Notes: generated from the letters alone by a model not told the origin. 64,000 nt of DNA from Paraimprobicoccus trichonymphae (GCA_036322875.1 AP027925.1:62001-126000); one strand, 5' to 3'. Positions 19,083-28,550 are shown, counted from the first letter of the stretch. Numbers and translations: made by a program.

Positions 19083-19394
19083 TTGTTAAAATTTCTGCTT
19101 TTATGGACATTTATTATAGTTTTAATAATATTATTTTCTGAATTTGTTAAATTTATAATGGCACGGTTTTTGTTTTCAGAAAAAACTATTGATGATTTAA
19201 TTCATATTGTATCAATAAATAAAAAATCAGACAGCATAGAATACTTACTTAGATCTAAAATTTTTAAAGTAAAATGGTTACAAAAACATTCGGAAATCAT
19301 TTGTTTAGATTGTGGTATGGATAAAAACACAAGGAAAATTTGTGAAATATTTTCAAGAAAACATGATTTTATAAGTTTATACAGCATAAAATGA
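19083..19394 (+). CDS. Small membrane protein of unknown function
   Basis: About 103 residues. One N-terminal membrane helix (FLLLWTFIIVLIILFSEFV) is followed by a soluble tail with a CxxC-like pair (IICLDCGMDKN) that could bind metal or form a disulfide. Start chosen at TTG 19083, six bases after GGGGGTG; the GTG at 19074 overlaps this ribosome binding site. I recognise no family. Confidence 0.55.
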   Translation: MLKFLLLWTFIIVLIILFSEFVKFIMARFLFSEKTIDDLIHIVSINKKSDSIEYLLRSKIFKVKWLQKHSEIICLDCGMDKNTRKICEIFSRKHDFISLYSIK

Positions 19395-19730
19395 TTTTCT
19401 TGTTATTTAAAATTAAGCAGCATAAATAAAAAAATGCAGTTTTAGCTTTACTTTAAATCGAAATATTATAGTTTTATATTGATGATAATTCTTAACAGTG
19501 ACATGTGAACACCGTTTAAGAATTCAATCTTGTCAAAAATGATTTTATTATTTATATTCTATTGTTTTAACAAATTTTTTTGTTATTCTATGTTTTCTTA
19601 ATTAAATCACCTATTCTTATTATTGAAAAATTATTTCTAATATTCTTAAAAATTTTGAATCATTTTAAGTATTTACTATGAATTATTGCACATAATTAAA
19701 ACTATAAACGAAACAAGGAAGTGGTGTAGC
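19395..19730. other. Intergenic gap before the helical-protein gene
   Basis: No gene, repeat or clear promoter recognised. The ribosome binding site AAGGAAGTGG lies at its right edge. Confidence 0.3.
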
Positions 19731-21305
19731 ATGGTAAAAAAAGTGGAAGAATTAACATATTTTTCAATCGTAAAAAGTAGCATTGAAACATTTGAATTTA
19801 TAACTATTCCTAACGAAATTTTGAGTTTCATTGAAGAACAATACGGTAAATTTAAAGACAAATTTTTAATTTTAAAAAAAAGTTTACCATTTGGTTTTGG
19901 ATTTAAAACAAGAATTCATGTTAACAATTTTTGGAGAGAAGAAAATAATCAATTAAATGTAGAGAGAAATTTAACTGCAGTATTTGGGCCAATTTATAAA
20001 ATTTTAGAAGAATTAATTATTTTAATAGATAAATTGTGTGCTAATAATATAGAATTTCCTAAATTTAGTAGAAGTTATTTAAAAATTAGAAATATAATTA
20101 AAGAAATTGATAATACTTTCAGGTCTGTTACAAATAGAGTACCTAATGATGAAGTTTTGGGAAAATTAAAAACAGAAAAACCTCAATTAAACTTTTTTTT
20201 TTCATTTAATATAAAAAAACACAATATTTTTGGTTGTAAAACAGATGCCGTAGAAAAAATAGAACAGCTTTGTGAAGGAATAAAAAAAAATTTTAAAATA
20301 AGTGATTATTGTCAAGATTCTAAATATTATTCTGCAAATATAAAAACTATAAAAGAAGGATTAAAAAAAGTTTTATCTAAATGTGAAAAAATTCAGCAAG
20401 ATGTAATAGCTATAAAAGATAGTATAAAAACATCTATTGATGGTAATTTTAAACTTAGGTATACGCAACAAAAAAATTTCAAGGAAAATATTAATATAAT
20501 CAAAAATTTAATTTCAAATAAAGAATTTTTTGAAAATTGGTTAAACTGCAAACATATGTTGGAAAAAACAAAACATATCCTTGACATTTCGAATTCAGAA
20601 AAAGAACTTCAAAAACATTCAGTTGCTATTAAAACTGTTTATATTCAAATTTTGAGAATGCGTAATGCGTATGAATTTGTTTATGGGGCAAGCACAGAAT
20701 TAATTAAATATTTAAAATACGGTGATATTGAAGAGAAAACTGAAAATTTTTGGAAATCACACTCAGAATTTCAAAAAAATTTGTTTGAAATACATGATGC
20801 AATAAAAATGGGCTATGTTGAAGACATTAAATTAATAATTAAAATTTTCACAGCGAATGAGTTATCCTTCGCTGAATTTTACGAAAATGTGAAACATTTA
20901 AATGAGAATTTTGAAAATTTAACTTGTTTTTCAAAAACACAGTTAGGTCATAAAATTCTTGCTTTGCAGAAGTTGTCAAACTTAATTAACGAAAATAAAG
21001 AAGAAAAATTTTGCATAAATTTCAATAACTCCAGAATATTAGATATAACAAATAAATTAAATAATGCTGCAGACATATTAGATAATATAACTAAAAACAG
21101 AGCAAATTTAAAAAAAATAATCAAAATTTTTAAACATAAAGGAGTTGAAAGATTTTGGCTGCAACATGGGGTTAAAATAATTTTTGTGATTACAGGAATT
21201 ATTGCAGCTATTGAACCAACAGGTATTTTAAAATCAATAATACAAATGTTATTTAGCATACAAAATGTTGTAAAACAGCTTGATAATCCTATAAAAACAA
21301 TTTAA
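19731..21305 (+). CDS. Large helical protein with C-terminal membrane segment, unknown
   Basis: 524 residues from ATG 19731, which has AAGGAAGTGG upstream; a longer frame from 19686 lacks this. The composition is high in Lys, Glu, Asn and Ile with long amphipathic, coiled-coil-like stretches. Close to the C-terminus is a hydrophobic segment (VKIIFVITGIIAAIEPTGIL), suggesting a tail-anchored or membrane-inserted protein with no N-terminal signal. It starts a locus of putative surface/secreted proteins (phosphatases at 21979, 23820, 26900). Three broken genes elsewhere (32913, 48606, 52391) encode helical proteins of similar style. Function unknown. Confidence 0.7.
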   Translation: MVKKVEELTYFSIVKSSIETFEFITIPNEILSFIEEQYGKFKDKFLILKKSLPFGFGFKTRIHVNNFWREENNQLNVERNLTAVFGPIYKILEELIILIDKLCANNIEFPKFSRSYLKIRNIIKEIDNTFRSVTNRVPNDEVLGKLKTEKPQLNFFFSFNIKKHNIFGCKTDAVEKIEQLCEGIKKNFKISDYCQDSKYYSANIKTIKEGLKKVLSKCEKIQQDVIAIKDSIKTSIDGNFKLRYTQQKNFKENINIIKNLISNKEFFENWLNCKHMLEKTKHILDISNSEKELQKHSVAIKTVYIQILRMRNAYEFVYGASTELIKYLKYGDIEEKTENFWKSHSEFQKNLFEIHDAIKMGYVEDIKLIIKIFTANELSFAEFYENVKHLNENFENLTCFSKTQLGHKILALQKLSNLINENKEEKFCINFNNSRILDITNKLNNAADILDNITKNRANLKKIIKIFKHKGVERFWLQHGVKIIFVITGIIAAIEPTGILKSIIQMLFSIQNVVKQLDNPIKTI

Positions 21306-21332
21306 TTTTTGGGTTATGACCCAAAATAGTTT
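21306..21332 (+). terminator. Terminator after the helical-protein gene
   Basis: TTTTTGGGT-TATG-ACCCAAAA directly after the stop codon: a compact hairpin with T-rich upstream and A-rich downstream arms. Confidence 0.5.
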
Positions 21333-21737
21333 GCCGACAATAAAAAATCATGTATAGTCAAAGATTAAAATTTTAAAAAATAAGATAATGTGATTGCGTA
21401 TGGCTGGATTTGTTGAAGTATAATATGCCGTGAGGGGATAATAAATAAAAAAGCACCACTCGAGAGCAAACCTGATGTTTAGATAAAACAACTGAAAATT
21501 TTAACTATATAATTAAACAGATTATAAATACTAAGTAAGAAATTTTAATATAAAATATGTATTAGTGTTCAATATTTAAAAAAATTGTATTAAATATTTA
21601 GTAATTTGTATTTGTTTTGGTTTTCTTTATAGTTTTTGTACTTTGGGGAAAAAATTTTTAGTACGTTCCTTATTTCATGACTTTTAATTAATTGTTTTTA
21701 ATCATTTTTTAAGCAAAATCTAAGTTAAAATTATTTG

Positions 21738-21766
21738 TTGACATTTACTTTGAATTATGTTAACAT
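21738..21766 (+). promoter_or_regulatory. Promoter of phosphatase gene 1
   Basis: TTGACA (21738-21743), 17-base spacer, TAACAT (21761-21766). The stretch TTGACATTTA.TTT.AATTATGTTA is shared with the promoter of phosphatase gene 3 on the other strand (28579-28551), spacer included, so the two genes probably share regulation. Confidence 0.65.
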
Positions 21767-21827
21767 ACAGAATGTCTTAGTTTTTGAAGTTAACCGAAAA
21801 AAGTAAATTTAAAAAAAACCTAAATGC

Positions 21828-21930
21828 TTTAAAATTAACAACACAAATTGTTAACCAGTACGGTAGAGACTAACGGAATACATATCATAAGTTAAGAAAT
21901 TGAAAATTTGTAGGATGATCCATGAAGCTT
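21828..21930 (+). promoter_or_regulatory. Conserved leader, copy 1 (upstream of phosphatase gene 1)
   Basis: About 100 bases aligning with 23673-23780 upstream of phosphatase gene 2. Landmarks are TTTAAAATTAACAA, AAATTGTTAACCAGTACGGTAG, CGGAATACATA and AAAATTTGTAGG..ATCCATGAA, given here in part. It can form a hairpin AACC-AG-TACGGT / ATCATA-AGTT with mismatches. It sits between the promoter and the ribosome binding site, so it would be transcribed. A weak extra copy of its end (GTGAGGGGATAA) appears near 21432. Confidence 0.6.
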
Positions 21931-21978
21931 CATTGTGAGGGGATCACAAATAATTAATAAAAAGGGTTGGAACATTAA

Positions 21979-23544
21979 ATGAAAAAATATAAAAAAAAAT
22001 TGTATGTAGTGTTAGCAATAACTACTTGTCTCGGGAACACTGCTAAGGTAGATTCAGCAGATTTTGAAGAAAAAACCTCAAATATTGTTCAAAAAATTAA
22101 TTCATCACCAGTTATCAAAGGAATTCTTTGCACTGTAGGTTCAGTTGCAATAGTGGGAGGTACATATTTTGTACTCAATAAATTTTTAAATGAACCAACA
22201 AAAATAATTGATACAAGTTTTGCGTTTCGTCAGATTAATGCTGAAAATGTATGCTTAAAAATGAAATGTGTAATTGATAGTCTTAGTAAACCAATCTATA
22301 AAAGATCACTTATATGTTGTGATGATTTTAAACCCGAACTATTTAAAATTTTCAAAAATGTATATTCAGTTGATAATATAATTGATTTAAAAAATGGATC
22401 AGGTAACGAACGCCAAAAGAAAATATATAAAAACTCGGGAATTAAGTTTTGGAATTTTAATTGCACAAATGAAGAAAATTTTACAAATTTTCGTAATATT
22501 TTAAATGAAAATTATTTTACTGTAGTGAAAATCTTTAACTTATTTTGCGATACAAGTAATGATAAAAATGTGATTTTTAACTGTGGTAATAAACCTATAG
22601 GAATTATAATTTCTGCTATTTTACAAAAAATTTGTGATTACGAAAAAAATGATAAACCATCACTATGCAACCATGCTTTACATATCCAAAATATGCTTAA
22701 GTGGATGGAAACAAATTATAAGACAGGTGCTACAGATAATCCAGCTTTAAATTGTCTCATAGATTTTGGAGTGAACAAAGATAACCTTTTGACTTTTTTT
22801 GGAACAAAAAAAGTAAATGAATCAGAGCCAAAAAAGGAATATTCTACTGAACCAAAAACTACTGAACTAAAAACTTTAGGAGGATTTAAAAAAGCTCTTT
22901 ATATGATTGAAGATAAAAATTTTATAATTCATTCTAAACATTTTGATAATATACATGATTTTTCATATTTAAAAAATCGCTATAATATTCAACAAGTAAT
23001 TGATCTAAGAGTCAAAAGTAAAGCAGATAATCAGGAAAAAAAGTTTATGCAGGCAAATATTAAATTTAGTAATTTTTATATAAAGCGTTGTAACAAAATT
23101 AATGATTTTGACGAAAAAGAAGGGCCATATGTGAAACTTTTAAATAAATGTTCGGGATCTATAATAAATGTATTCGATTTAATTTCTAATTTAGATAAAG
23201 ATAAAAATGGTAGTATAGTTATTTATTGTCATAAAGGTTTAAAACGTACAGGGCTGATTTCTATTCTCCTTCATATGCTTCTAAATTATGCTGAAAGTGA
23301 AATTTTTTTTAGAAATAATTTTTTTATTGATGATACAGATCAAAATTTAAAAGATAAGCATAAAAAAAATATGAAAAATATGGTCGAATGGGTAAAGCAA
23401 ACACACAGTGATGGTGCTACAGCTAATTCAGCTGCAAATTGGTTATTGAAAAAAGAGTTTGGTTTGGATAAAATAAATAAGATAAGAGCGCTTTTTGAAT
23501 TAGGGCCACTTGGAAATATTGAAGAAACAAATTCAAAACATTAA
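21979..23544 (+). CDS. Secreted tyrosine-phosphatase-like protein with dead and live domains
   Basis: 521 residues. An N-terminal signal-like region (KKYKKK, hydrophobic core, SAD) is followed by a second hydrophobic segment (about residues 40-62). Two homologous PTP/dual-specificity-type domains follow. The first (about 70-270) has NCGNKPIG at the P-loop position: Cys202 is kept but the CX5R arginine is Gly208, so catalysis is unlikely. The second (about 290-510) has YCHKGLKRTG with Cys417 and Arg423, a complete CX5R(S/T) signature. Each domain ends with a conserved tail (TDNPALN..., TANSAANWLL...IRALFELGPLG). The layout suggests an exported phosphatase acting outside the cell or on a host; that is inference. 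Confidence 0.75.
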   Translation: MKKYKKKLYVVLAITTCLGNTAKVDSADFEEKTSNIVQKINSSPVIKGILCTVGSVAIVGGTYFVLNKFLNEPTKIIDTSFAFRQINAENVCLKMKCVIDSLSKPIYKRSLICCDDFKPELFKIFKNVYSVDNIIDLKNGSGNERQKKIYKNSGIKFWNFNCTNEENFTNFRNILNENYFTVVKIFNLFCDTSNDKNVIFNCGNKPIGIIISAILQKICDYEKNDKPSLCNHALHIQNMLKWMETNYKTGATDNPALNCLIDFGVNKDNLLTFFGTKKVNESEPKKEYSTEPKTTELKTLGGFKKALYMIEDKNFIIHSKHFDNIHDFSYLKNRYNIQQVIDLRVKSKADNQEKKFMQANIKFSNFYIKRCNKINDFDEKEGPYVKLLNKCSGSIINVFDLISNLDKDKNGSIVIYCHKGLKRTGLISILLHMLLNYAESEIFFRNNFFIDDTDQNLKDKHKKNMKNMVEWVKQTHSDGATANSAANWLLKKEFGLDKINKIRALFELGPLGNIEETNSKH

Positions 23545-23597
23545 AGTTAAAATTGAACAAATACTCGTATACTTAATTTATAAAATTAAAAAAGTTA

Positions 23598-23626
23598 TTG
23601 ACAATTATATTTAAATACAATATAAT
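23598..23626 (+). promoter_or_regulatory. Promoter of phosphatase gene 2
   Basis: Consensus-like: TTGACA (23598-23603), 17-base spacer, TATAAT (23621-23626), about 45 bases before the conserved leader. Confidence 0.7.
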
Positions 23627-23672
23627 ATAATTAAGGTTTGAAGGTTTAAGTTTGAAAACAGGGTCTGAATGA

Positions 23673-23780
23673 TTTAAAATTAACAATATAAATTGTCAAC
23701 CAGTATGGTAGGGATTATTCGGAATACATACCATAGGTTACGAAGTCAAAATTTGTAGGGGGTTATCCATGAAACTCTAT
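23673..23780 (+). promoter_or_regulatory. Conserved leader, copy 2 (upstream of phosphatase gene 2)
   Basis: Aligns with 21828-21930. Here the hairpin is perfect: AACC (23698-23701), AG bulge, TATGGT (23704-23709), a loop holding CGGAATACAT, then ACCATA (23730-23735) and GGTT (23736-23739). An ATG inside the end of the leader (23769) opens the longest frame, but the better start is 23820. Confidence 0.6.
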
Positions 23781-23819
23781 TTTGAGAAATTCAAAAATAA
23801 AAGGATGGTAAAAAAATAT

Positions 23820-25013
23820 ATGAAAAAATATAAAAAAGGTTTATACATACTATTAACAGCAATAATTTGTCATGAAAATGGAGTTAGTGCAGATTCAAAT
23901 ATGGGTTCATCGGCTAATAAACCTACTTCTTTTTATATTTTTAAAGAAAAAATTAAAAAATTATCAAAAAGCAGCAAGGTGGCTCTTGGTGTTGGTACAG
24001 GAACTGGAATTTCTGCAATTGCATTTGGTACATACTTTGTTATAAGAAATATCGTAAATCCAAAGGAACCTGGAAAAAAAAATATTAAACCTGATAATTT
24101 AACTAATTTCCCCCTATTAAATATAGATTTAACGTCCCACTCAAATGATGAAACTGAAGAACAACAAGAAGGAAGTTCGGAATTTGAGAGCATAGATTTA
24201 ACATCCCACTCAAATGATGAAACTGAAGAACAACAAGAAGGAAGTTCGGAATTTGAGAGCATAGATTTAACATCCCACTCAAATGGTGAAACTGCTGGTA
24301 CATCAGACCCGTTTGGAGGCCTTGGTATAAACAACATAGATTATGCAATTCCAAATACTGAAAGATTTATACGTTCTGCTAAGCTTTTTAATGAAGAAGG
24401 ATCAATTAATGATGAGGCAGAAAGAAAAGTTAAAACTTTGAAAGAAAAATTTAAAGTTAATATAATAATTAATTTTAGTAGTTCTGAAATTGATGCAATA
24501 AAGAATTTATACATAAATAAAGGTATTGAATATTTTAACTTTATTTTAAATTCAAATTCTGAACTTGGTAAACAAGGAAAAATGTATTGTGATATTTTAT
24601 CAAATTCAAAAAATATTGGAACGTTACAATTAATTTTTAAAAAATTTGCGGATAATAATGATTCGAATATACTTTTTCATTGTGACCAAGGCAAAGATCG
24701 TACAGGGGCTATTGCATTTGTTTTGCAAGTACTCGCAGGTATTAAAACCGATGACATTTTGAAAACAAATAAAAAATTCAATAATAATCATGACTCTCGA
24801 AATATGAAAGAACTTATAGAATGGTTTGAAAAAACGTATAAAACTGGACAAACAGATAATTATGCCGCAAATTATTTAAAAAATTCAGTTGGATTAAATT
24901 GGGATGAAATAAATGCTATAAGAGCAAAACTTAATGTTGGACCATTAACAATTCCACAATCAACTGGTGGATTTTTTTCGAGCTATAATCCGCTTAAATG
25001 GTTTGGATGGTAA
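23820..25013 (+). CDS. Secreted tyrosine-phosphatase-like protein, single domain
   Basis: 397 residues from ATG 23820 (AAGGATGG upstream; the N-terminus MKKYKKGLYILLTAI aligns with phosphatase 1). A signal-like segment and a second hydrophobic segment (ALGVGTGTGISAIAFGTYFV) are followed by an acidic Ser/Thr/Glu-rich linker built of a 23-residue repeat, then one PTP domain. That domain has the active loop HCDQGKDRTG (Cys288, Arg294) and the family tail TDNYAANYLKNSVGL...IRAKLNVGPL. The longer frame from 23769 adds 17 residues read from the leader. mnmG starts only about 15 bases after the stop. A role against host phosphoproteins is inference. Confidence 0.75.
   Translation: MKKYKKGLYILLTAIICHENGVSADSNMGSSANKPTSFYIFKEKIKKLSKSSKVALGVGTGTGISAIAFGTYFVIRNIVNPKEPGKKNIKPDNLTNFPLLNIDLTSHSNDETEEQQEGSSEFESIDLTSHSNDETEEQQEGSSEFESIDLTSHSNGETAGTSDPFGGLGINNIDYAIPNTERFIRSAKLFNEEGSINDEAERKVKTLKEKFKVNIIINFSSSEIDAIKNLYINKGIEYFNFILNSNSELGKQGKMYCDILSNSKNIGTLQLIFKKFADNNDSNILFHCDQGKDRTGAIAFVLQVLAGIKTDDILKTNKKFNNNHDSRNMKELIEWFEKTYKTGQTDNYAANYLKNSVGLNWDEINAIRAKLNVGPLTIPQSTGGFFSSYNPLKWFGW
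24123..24297 (+). repeat. 69-bp tandem repeat inside phosphatase gene 2
   Basis: Units at 24123-24191 and 24192-24260 differ by a single base that I can see. A third partial unit (24261-24297) diverges after about 35 bases. Each full unit encodes 23 residues (IDLTSHSNDETEEQQEGSSE plus FES). Being a whole number of codons, copy number can change without breaking the frame. Confidence 0.9.
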
Positions 25014-25027
25014 TAAACAAATTTAAA

Positions 25028-26827
25028 ATGAATTTTGATATAATTGTAATAGGGGCAGGACACGCAGGAATTGAGGCAGGCCTTGTTTCTGCTCGGCTTG
25101 GATGCAAAACTGCCATATTCTCTGTTAATTTAGATTCTGTTGGTAACTGTCCGTGCAATCCATCTATCGGTGGTACAGCAAAAGGACATCTTGTGAGAGA
25201 AATTGATGCTCTTGGTGGAGAAATGGGTAAAACAACAGATGAATGCATGATTCAAAGTAGAATGTTAAATAAAAGTAAAGGTCCTGCTGTTAGATCTTTA
25301 AGAGCACAAATAGACAGAAATAAATACAAAATTGTAATGAAACACAAACTTGAACTTCAAGAAAATCTTGAATTAAAACAGGCTGAAATTATTGACTTAA
25401 AAAAAATAAATAACATTTGGATTATTAAAACCAGAAATAATGTTATTTATAGTTCTAAAGCTGTTATAATATGTACAGGAACTTATTTAAAAGGAAGAGT
25501 TCACATAGGAGAAATTTCTTATGATAGTGGACCGGATGGTATTTTTTCAGCCGATTTTTTAAGCAAAAGTTTATTAAATTTAAATATAAAATTAAAAAGA
25601 TTTAAAACGGGAACACCAGCAAGAGTTTTAAAATCTAGTATTAATTTTTCAAACTTAGAAATACAAACTGGAGACAAAAAAATAGTTCCGTTTTCTTTTA
25701 GTACTAATGAAGAGAAATTTAATAAAATAAATTGCTATCTAACTTGGACTAACGAAAATACTAAAAAAGTCATTTTAAAAAATATTCATAGATCACCAAT
25801 GTATAACGGAAAAATTTCAGGAATTGGGCCTAGATATTGTCCTAGCATAGAAGACAAAATTGTGAGATTCTCTTATAAAGAAAGACACTTGTTATTTATA
25901 GAGCCATGTGGCTTAGATACCGAAGAAATGTACTTGCAAGGAATGTCTTCATCTTTACCAGAAGAGGTTCAGTTTGAATTTTACAGAACCATACAAGGCT
26001 TAGAAAATGTAAAAATAATGCGACCTGCTTATGCTATAGAATACGATTGTGTAGATTCTACTCAAATGAATTTAAATTTAGAATTTAAAAATTTATCCGG
26101 TTTATATGGAGCGGGACAGTTTAACGGTAGTTCTGGTTATGAAGAGGCAGCAGCCCAGGGATTAGTAGCTGGAATAAATGCTGCCCTTAAAATTAAAAAT
26201 AAAGAAAGTTTAATATTAGATCGAGCTAGTTCATATACTGGAACTTTGATAGATGATTTAGTTACAAAAGGTGTAAACGATCCATATAGAATTATGACTT
26301 CTCGTTCTGAATATAGATTGATTTTAAGGCAAGATAATGCCGATGAAAGACTTACACCCATAGGTAGAAAGATTGGTTTGATTTCTGATAATTCTTGGAA
26401 TAAATTTGTCAAAAAACAAGAACTAAAAAAACAAGAATTAAATAGAATAAATGAAAGTTTTGTAATTTTAGAAAATAATAAAGTAAATTTAAAAGAAGTT
26501 TTAAAAAGGCCTGAATATAACTATGAAAATTTAAAAAAGTTTGATACAACAAGGCCTAAAAATTTGTCACAAGAAGTTTCAGAACTAGTGGAAATAGAAG
26601 TTAAATATGACGGATATATAAAACGGCAACAAGATCAAATTGAAAAGATGAGAAATTTAGAAAGCAAAATTATACCTGAAAATTTAAATTATAAATCAAT
26701 GAAGAATTTGAGATTAGAAGCAATTGAAAAATTAAGCAAAATAAAGCCTAAAAATATAGGACAAGCCTCTAGAATTTCTGGTGTAAATCCTACTGATATA
26801 ACTGTTTTGATAATTTATTTGAAATGA
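25028..26827 (+). CDS. mnmG: tRNA uridine-5-carboxymethylaminomethyl modification enzyme MnmG (GidA)
   Basis: With MnmE, MnmG installs the cmnm5 group on wobble U34 of tRNAs, using FAD and methylene-THF. Visible are the FAD-binding GAGHAGIEAGLVSARLG at the N-terminus, CNPSIGGTAKGHLVREID, FKTGTPARV, MYLQGMSSSLPEE, QFNGSSGYEEAAAQG and GVNDPYRIMTSRSEYRL. 599 residues from ATG 25028; the frame opens earlier (24998) within the end of the phosphatase gene. mnmE is not nearby, and mnmG stands between phosphatase-like genes, an unusual place. Confidence 0.95.
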   Translation: MNFDIIVIGAGHAGIEAGLVSARLGCKTAIFSVNLDSVGNCPCNPSIGGTAKGHLVREIDALGGEMGKTTDECMIQSRMLNKSKGPAVRSLRAQIDRNKYKIVMKHKLELQENLELKQAEIIDLKKINNIWIIKTRNNVIYSSKAVIICTGTYLKGRVHIGEISYDSGPDGIFSADFLSKSLLNLNIKLKRFKTGTPARVLKSSINFSNLEIQTGDKKIVPFSFSTNEEKFNKINCYLTWTNENTKKVILKNIHRSPMYNGKISGIGPRYCPSIEDKIVRFSYKERHLLFIEPCGLDTEEMYLQGMSSSLPEEVQFEFYRTIQGLENVKIMRPAYAIEYDCVDSTQMNLNLEFKNLSGLYGAGQFNGSSGYEEAAAQGLVAGINAALKIKNKESLILDRASSYTGTLIDDLVTKGVNDPYRIMTSRSEYRLILRQDNADERLTPIGRKIGLISDNSWNKFVKKQELKKQELNRINESFVILENNKVNLKEVLKRPEYNYENLKKFDTTRPKNLSQEVSELVEIEVKYDGYIKRQQDQIEKMRNLESKIIPENLNYKSMKNLRLEAIEKLSKIKPKNIGQASRISGVNPTDITVLIIYLK

Positions 26828-26899
26828 TTAATTTACAAAATTTAAACTAAATTTAAACTAAATATCTTAATTAAAGTGTTCTATTTGTATTTTCTATTA

Positions 26900-28477
26900 T
26901 TATTTAATATTTTTTAACTTATTTTCTATTTTCCCGAGTGGACCCAAATTAAAAAGTTCTCTTATTTTGTTTATATCATTTAAAGTTGTTTGTGTATTAT
27001 TATTTTCTATATTTAATAACCAATTTGCAACTGGGTTGGTTGTTGGACCTTTATTATTTTCGTTACATAACAAATCAACCATGTCTCCCATATTATTACG
27101 ACGCATTTTTCTACGTTTAAAATTTTTGATAAAAAAATCATTTTCATCAAGAATTTCATTTTTAGAATAATTTAAAAGTAACTGGAGAAGTGCGACAAAC
27201 GTACCTGTACGATCCACGCCTCTTTCACAAAAAACAACTATACGATTGTCTTTATTTAAAGTAGAAATTAATTTAAAAGCTTTTACTATAGATTTTGAAT
27301 GTTTATTTAAAATTTCTATATACATTTTAGAATCATGTTCTCCTTTTTTAATGGGAAAATTATTAAAATTAATTTTTTCTTTTTCAAATTTTTCTTTTAT
27401 TGAAGACAAATTTTCGACTTCTGTATGTTCTCTAAAATCTATTACATGTGTAATACTGTATTTTTCTTTCAAATATTTAAGATCAACGTTATCGAGTTTT
27501 TTAGAACGTATAACTTGCTCACTACCTTTTAACACATGCATTGCTCTTTTGAAATCACCTTCACCTTTACCTAAAAATTCTAGTTTAGCAGGAATTTTTG
27601 GCAGTTTTTCTTCTACCGGGTTTTTTTTATCAAAACCAATAAAATTTAATAAATTTTGTTCATCTACTCCTATGCTTATTAAATAATTTGCAGTTGGATT
27701 AACTGTAGGCCCTTCTATATAATTTTTATCAATCCAACCAAGCATTGATACGATATTTGACTGTTTATCCGCTGGTATTCCATCTAGTGGTATTTTATCT
27801 GTCTTATCTCCTTGCATATTTAACATAAGAATATTTCTATAAAGAGCGAAAATTATTGCTTTTACATTTTCATCATTACAATTAAAAATCAAATTATCAT
27901 TTAGACTGCAAAATATATTAAAAACTTCTTTTATTATTAAGTAATTTTTATTTAAAATTTCAATGAAATTATCACTTTTATTATATATTTTATTAAAACT
28001 ATAAAATTCAATTCCAAATTTTTTACATTCAGACTGTACTCCTTCAAAAAATTTTTTGTCATTTCCGGCGCTTAAGCTAATTATTTTTCTAGGATTATAA
28101 GCATCGAAAAAAATTTTAATTAGATTGACTGGGAATTTGTTGCAACATATAAATCTGTGATCAAACGGATATATGCATTCCATTTTTAGATATTTATATT
28201 TTTCATTAATTTGAGTAAATTGAAAACTTCCGTCACATATCTTTAACGGTTGCTCATTTATAAATTTGTTAAGTACAAAATATAAAGATCCTACTGTGAC
28301 AATTGCACCTAAAAAACGAGAACCTTCTTTGAGATATGGTGTTGAATTAATTTTTTGAAAAAATTTTAAAAAGTTTTCTTTAGCAGTTCCTATGTTGATA
28401 GGATCTGCTTTAACAACACTACCAAAGTATACTATCGTAGCCATCAACATACAAATCTTTCTTTTGTGTTTTTTCAT
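26900..28477 (-). CDS. Secreted tyrosine-phosphatase-like protein with dead and live domains (paralogue)
   Basis: 525 residues, paralogous to the protein at 21979. N-terminal signal-like MKKHKRKICMLMATIVYFGS, then a second hydrophobic segment ending YFVLNKF, as in the paralogue. Domain 1 has NCNDENVK: Cys200 is kept but the arginine position is Lys206, so it is probably inactive. Domain 2 has FCERGVDRTG with Cys417 and Arg423 intact. The tail is TTNPVANWLLNIE...INKIRELFNLGPLG. It is transcribed towards mnmG from a promoter nearly matching that of phosphatase 1, but without the conserved leader. Confidence 0.75.
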   Translation of the reverse strand: MKKHKRKICMLMATIVYFGSVVKADPINIGTAKENFLKFFQKINSTPYLKEGSRFLGAIVTVGSLYFVLNKFINEQPLKICDGSFQFTQINEKYKYLKMECIYPFDHRFICCNKFPVNLIKIFFDAYNPRKIISLSAGNDKKFFEGVQSECKKFGIEFYSFNKIYNKSDNFIEILNKNYLIIKEVFNIFCSLNDNLIFNCNDENVKAIIFALYRNILMLNMQGDKTDKIPLDGIPADKQSNIVSMLGWIDKNYIEGPTVNPTANYLISIGVDEQNLLNFIGFDKKNPVEEKLPKIPAKLEFLGKGEGDFKRAMHVLKGSEQVIRSKKLDNVDLKYLKEKYSITHVIDFREHTEVENLSSIKEKFEKEKINFNNFPIKKGEHDSKMYIEILNKHSKSIVKAFKLISTLNKDNRIVVFCERGVDRTGTFVALLQLLLNYSKNEILDENDFFIKNFKRRKMRRNNMGDMVDLLCNENNKGPTTNPVANWLLNIENNNTQTTLNDINKIRELFNLGPLGKIENKLKNIK

Positions 28478-28550
28478 GTAATATCAATTTCCTTTACCAG
28501 CTATTTTTTCAATTTATTTTTCTATGTAGTTTAAAACTGAATTTTAATAT

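Noticed and set aside
23933..24354. Two minus-strand frames (134 and 83 codons) opposite phosphatase 2
   Set aside because: They are antisense readings of the 69-bp tandem repeat and active gene; no ribosome binding site and no independent support.
26967..27686. Plus-strand frames opposite phosphatase 3
   Set aside because: Antisense shadows of a clear coding gene with a conserved catalytic motif.
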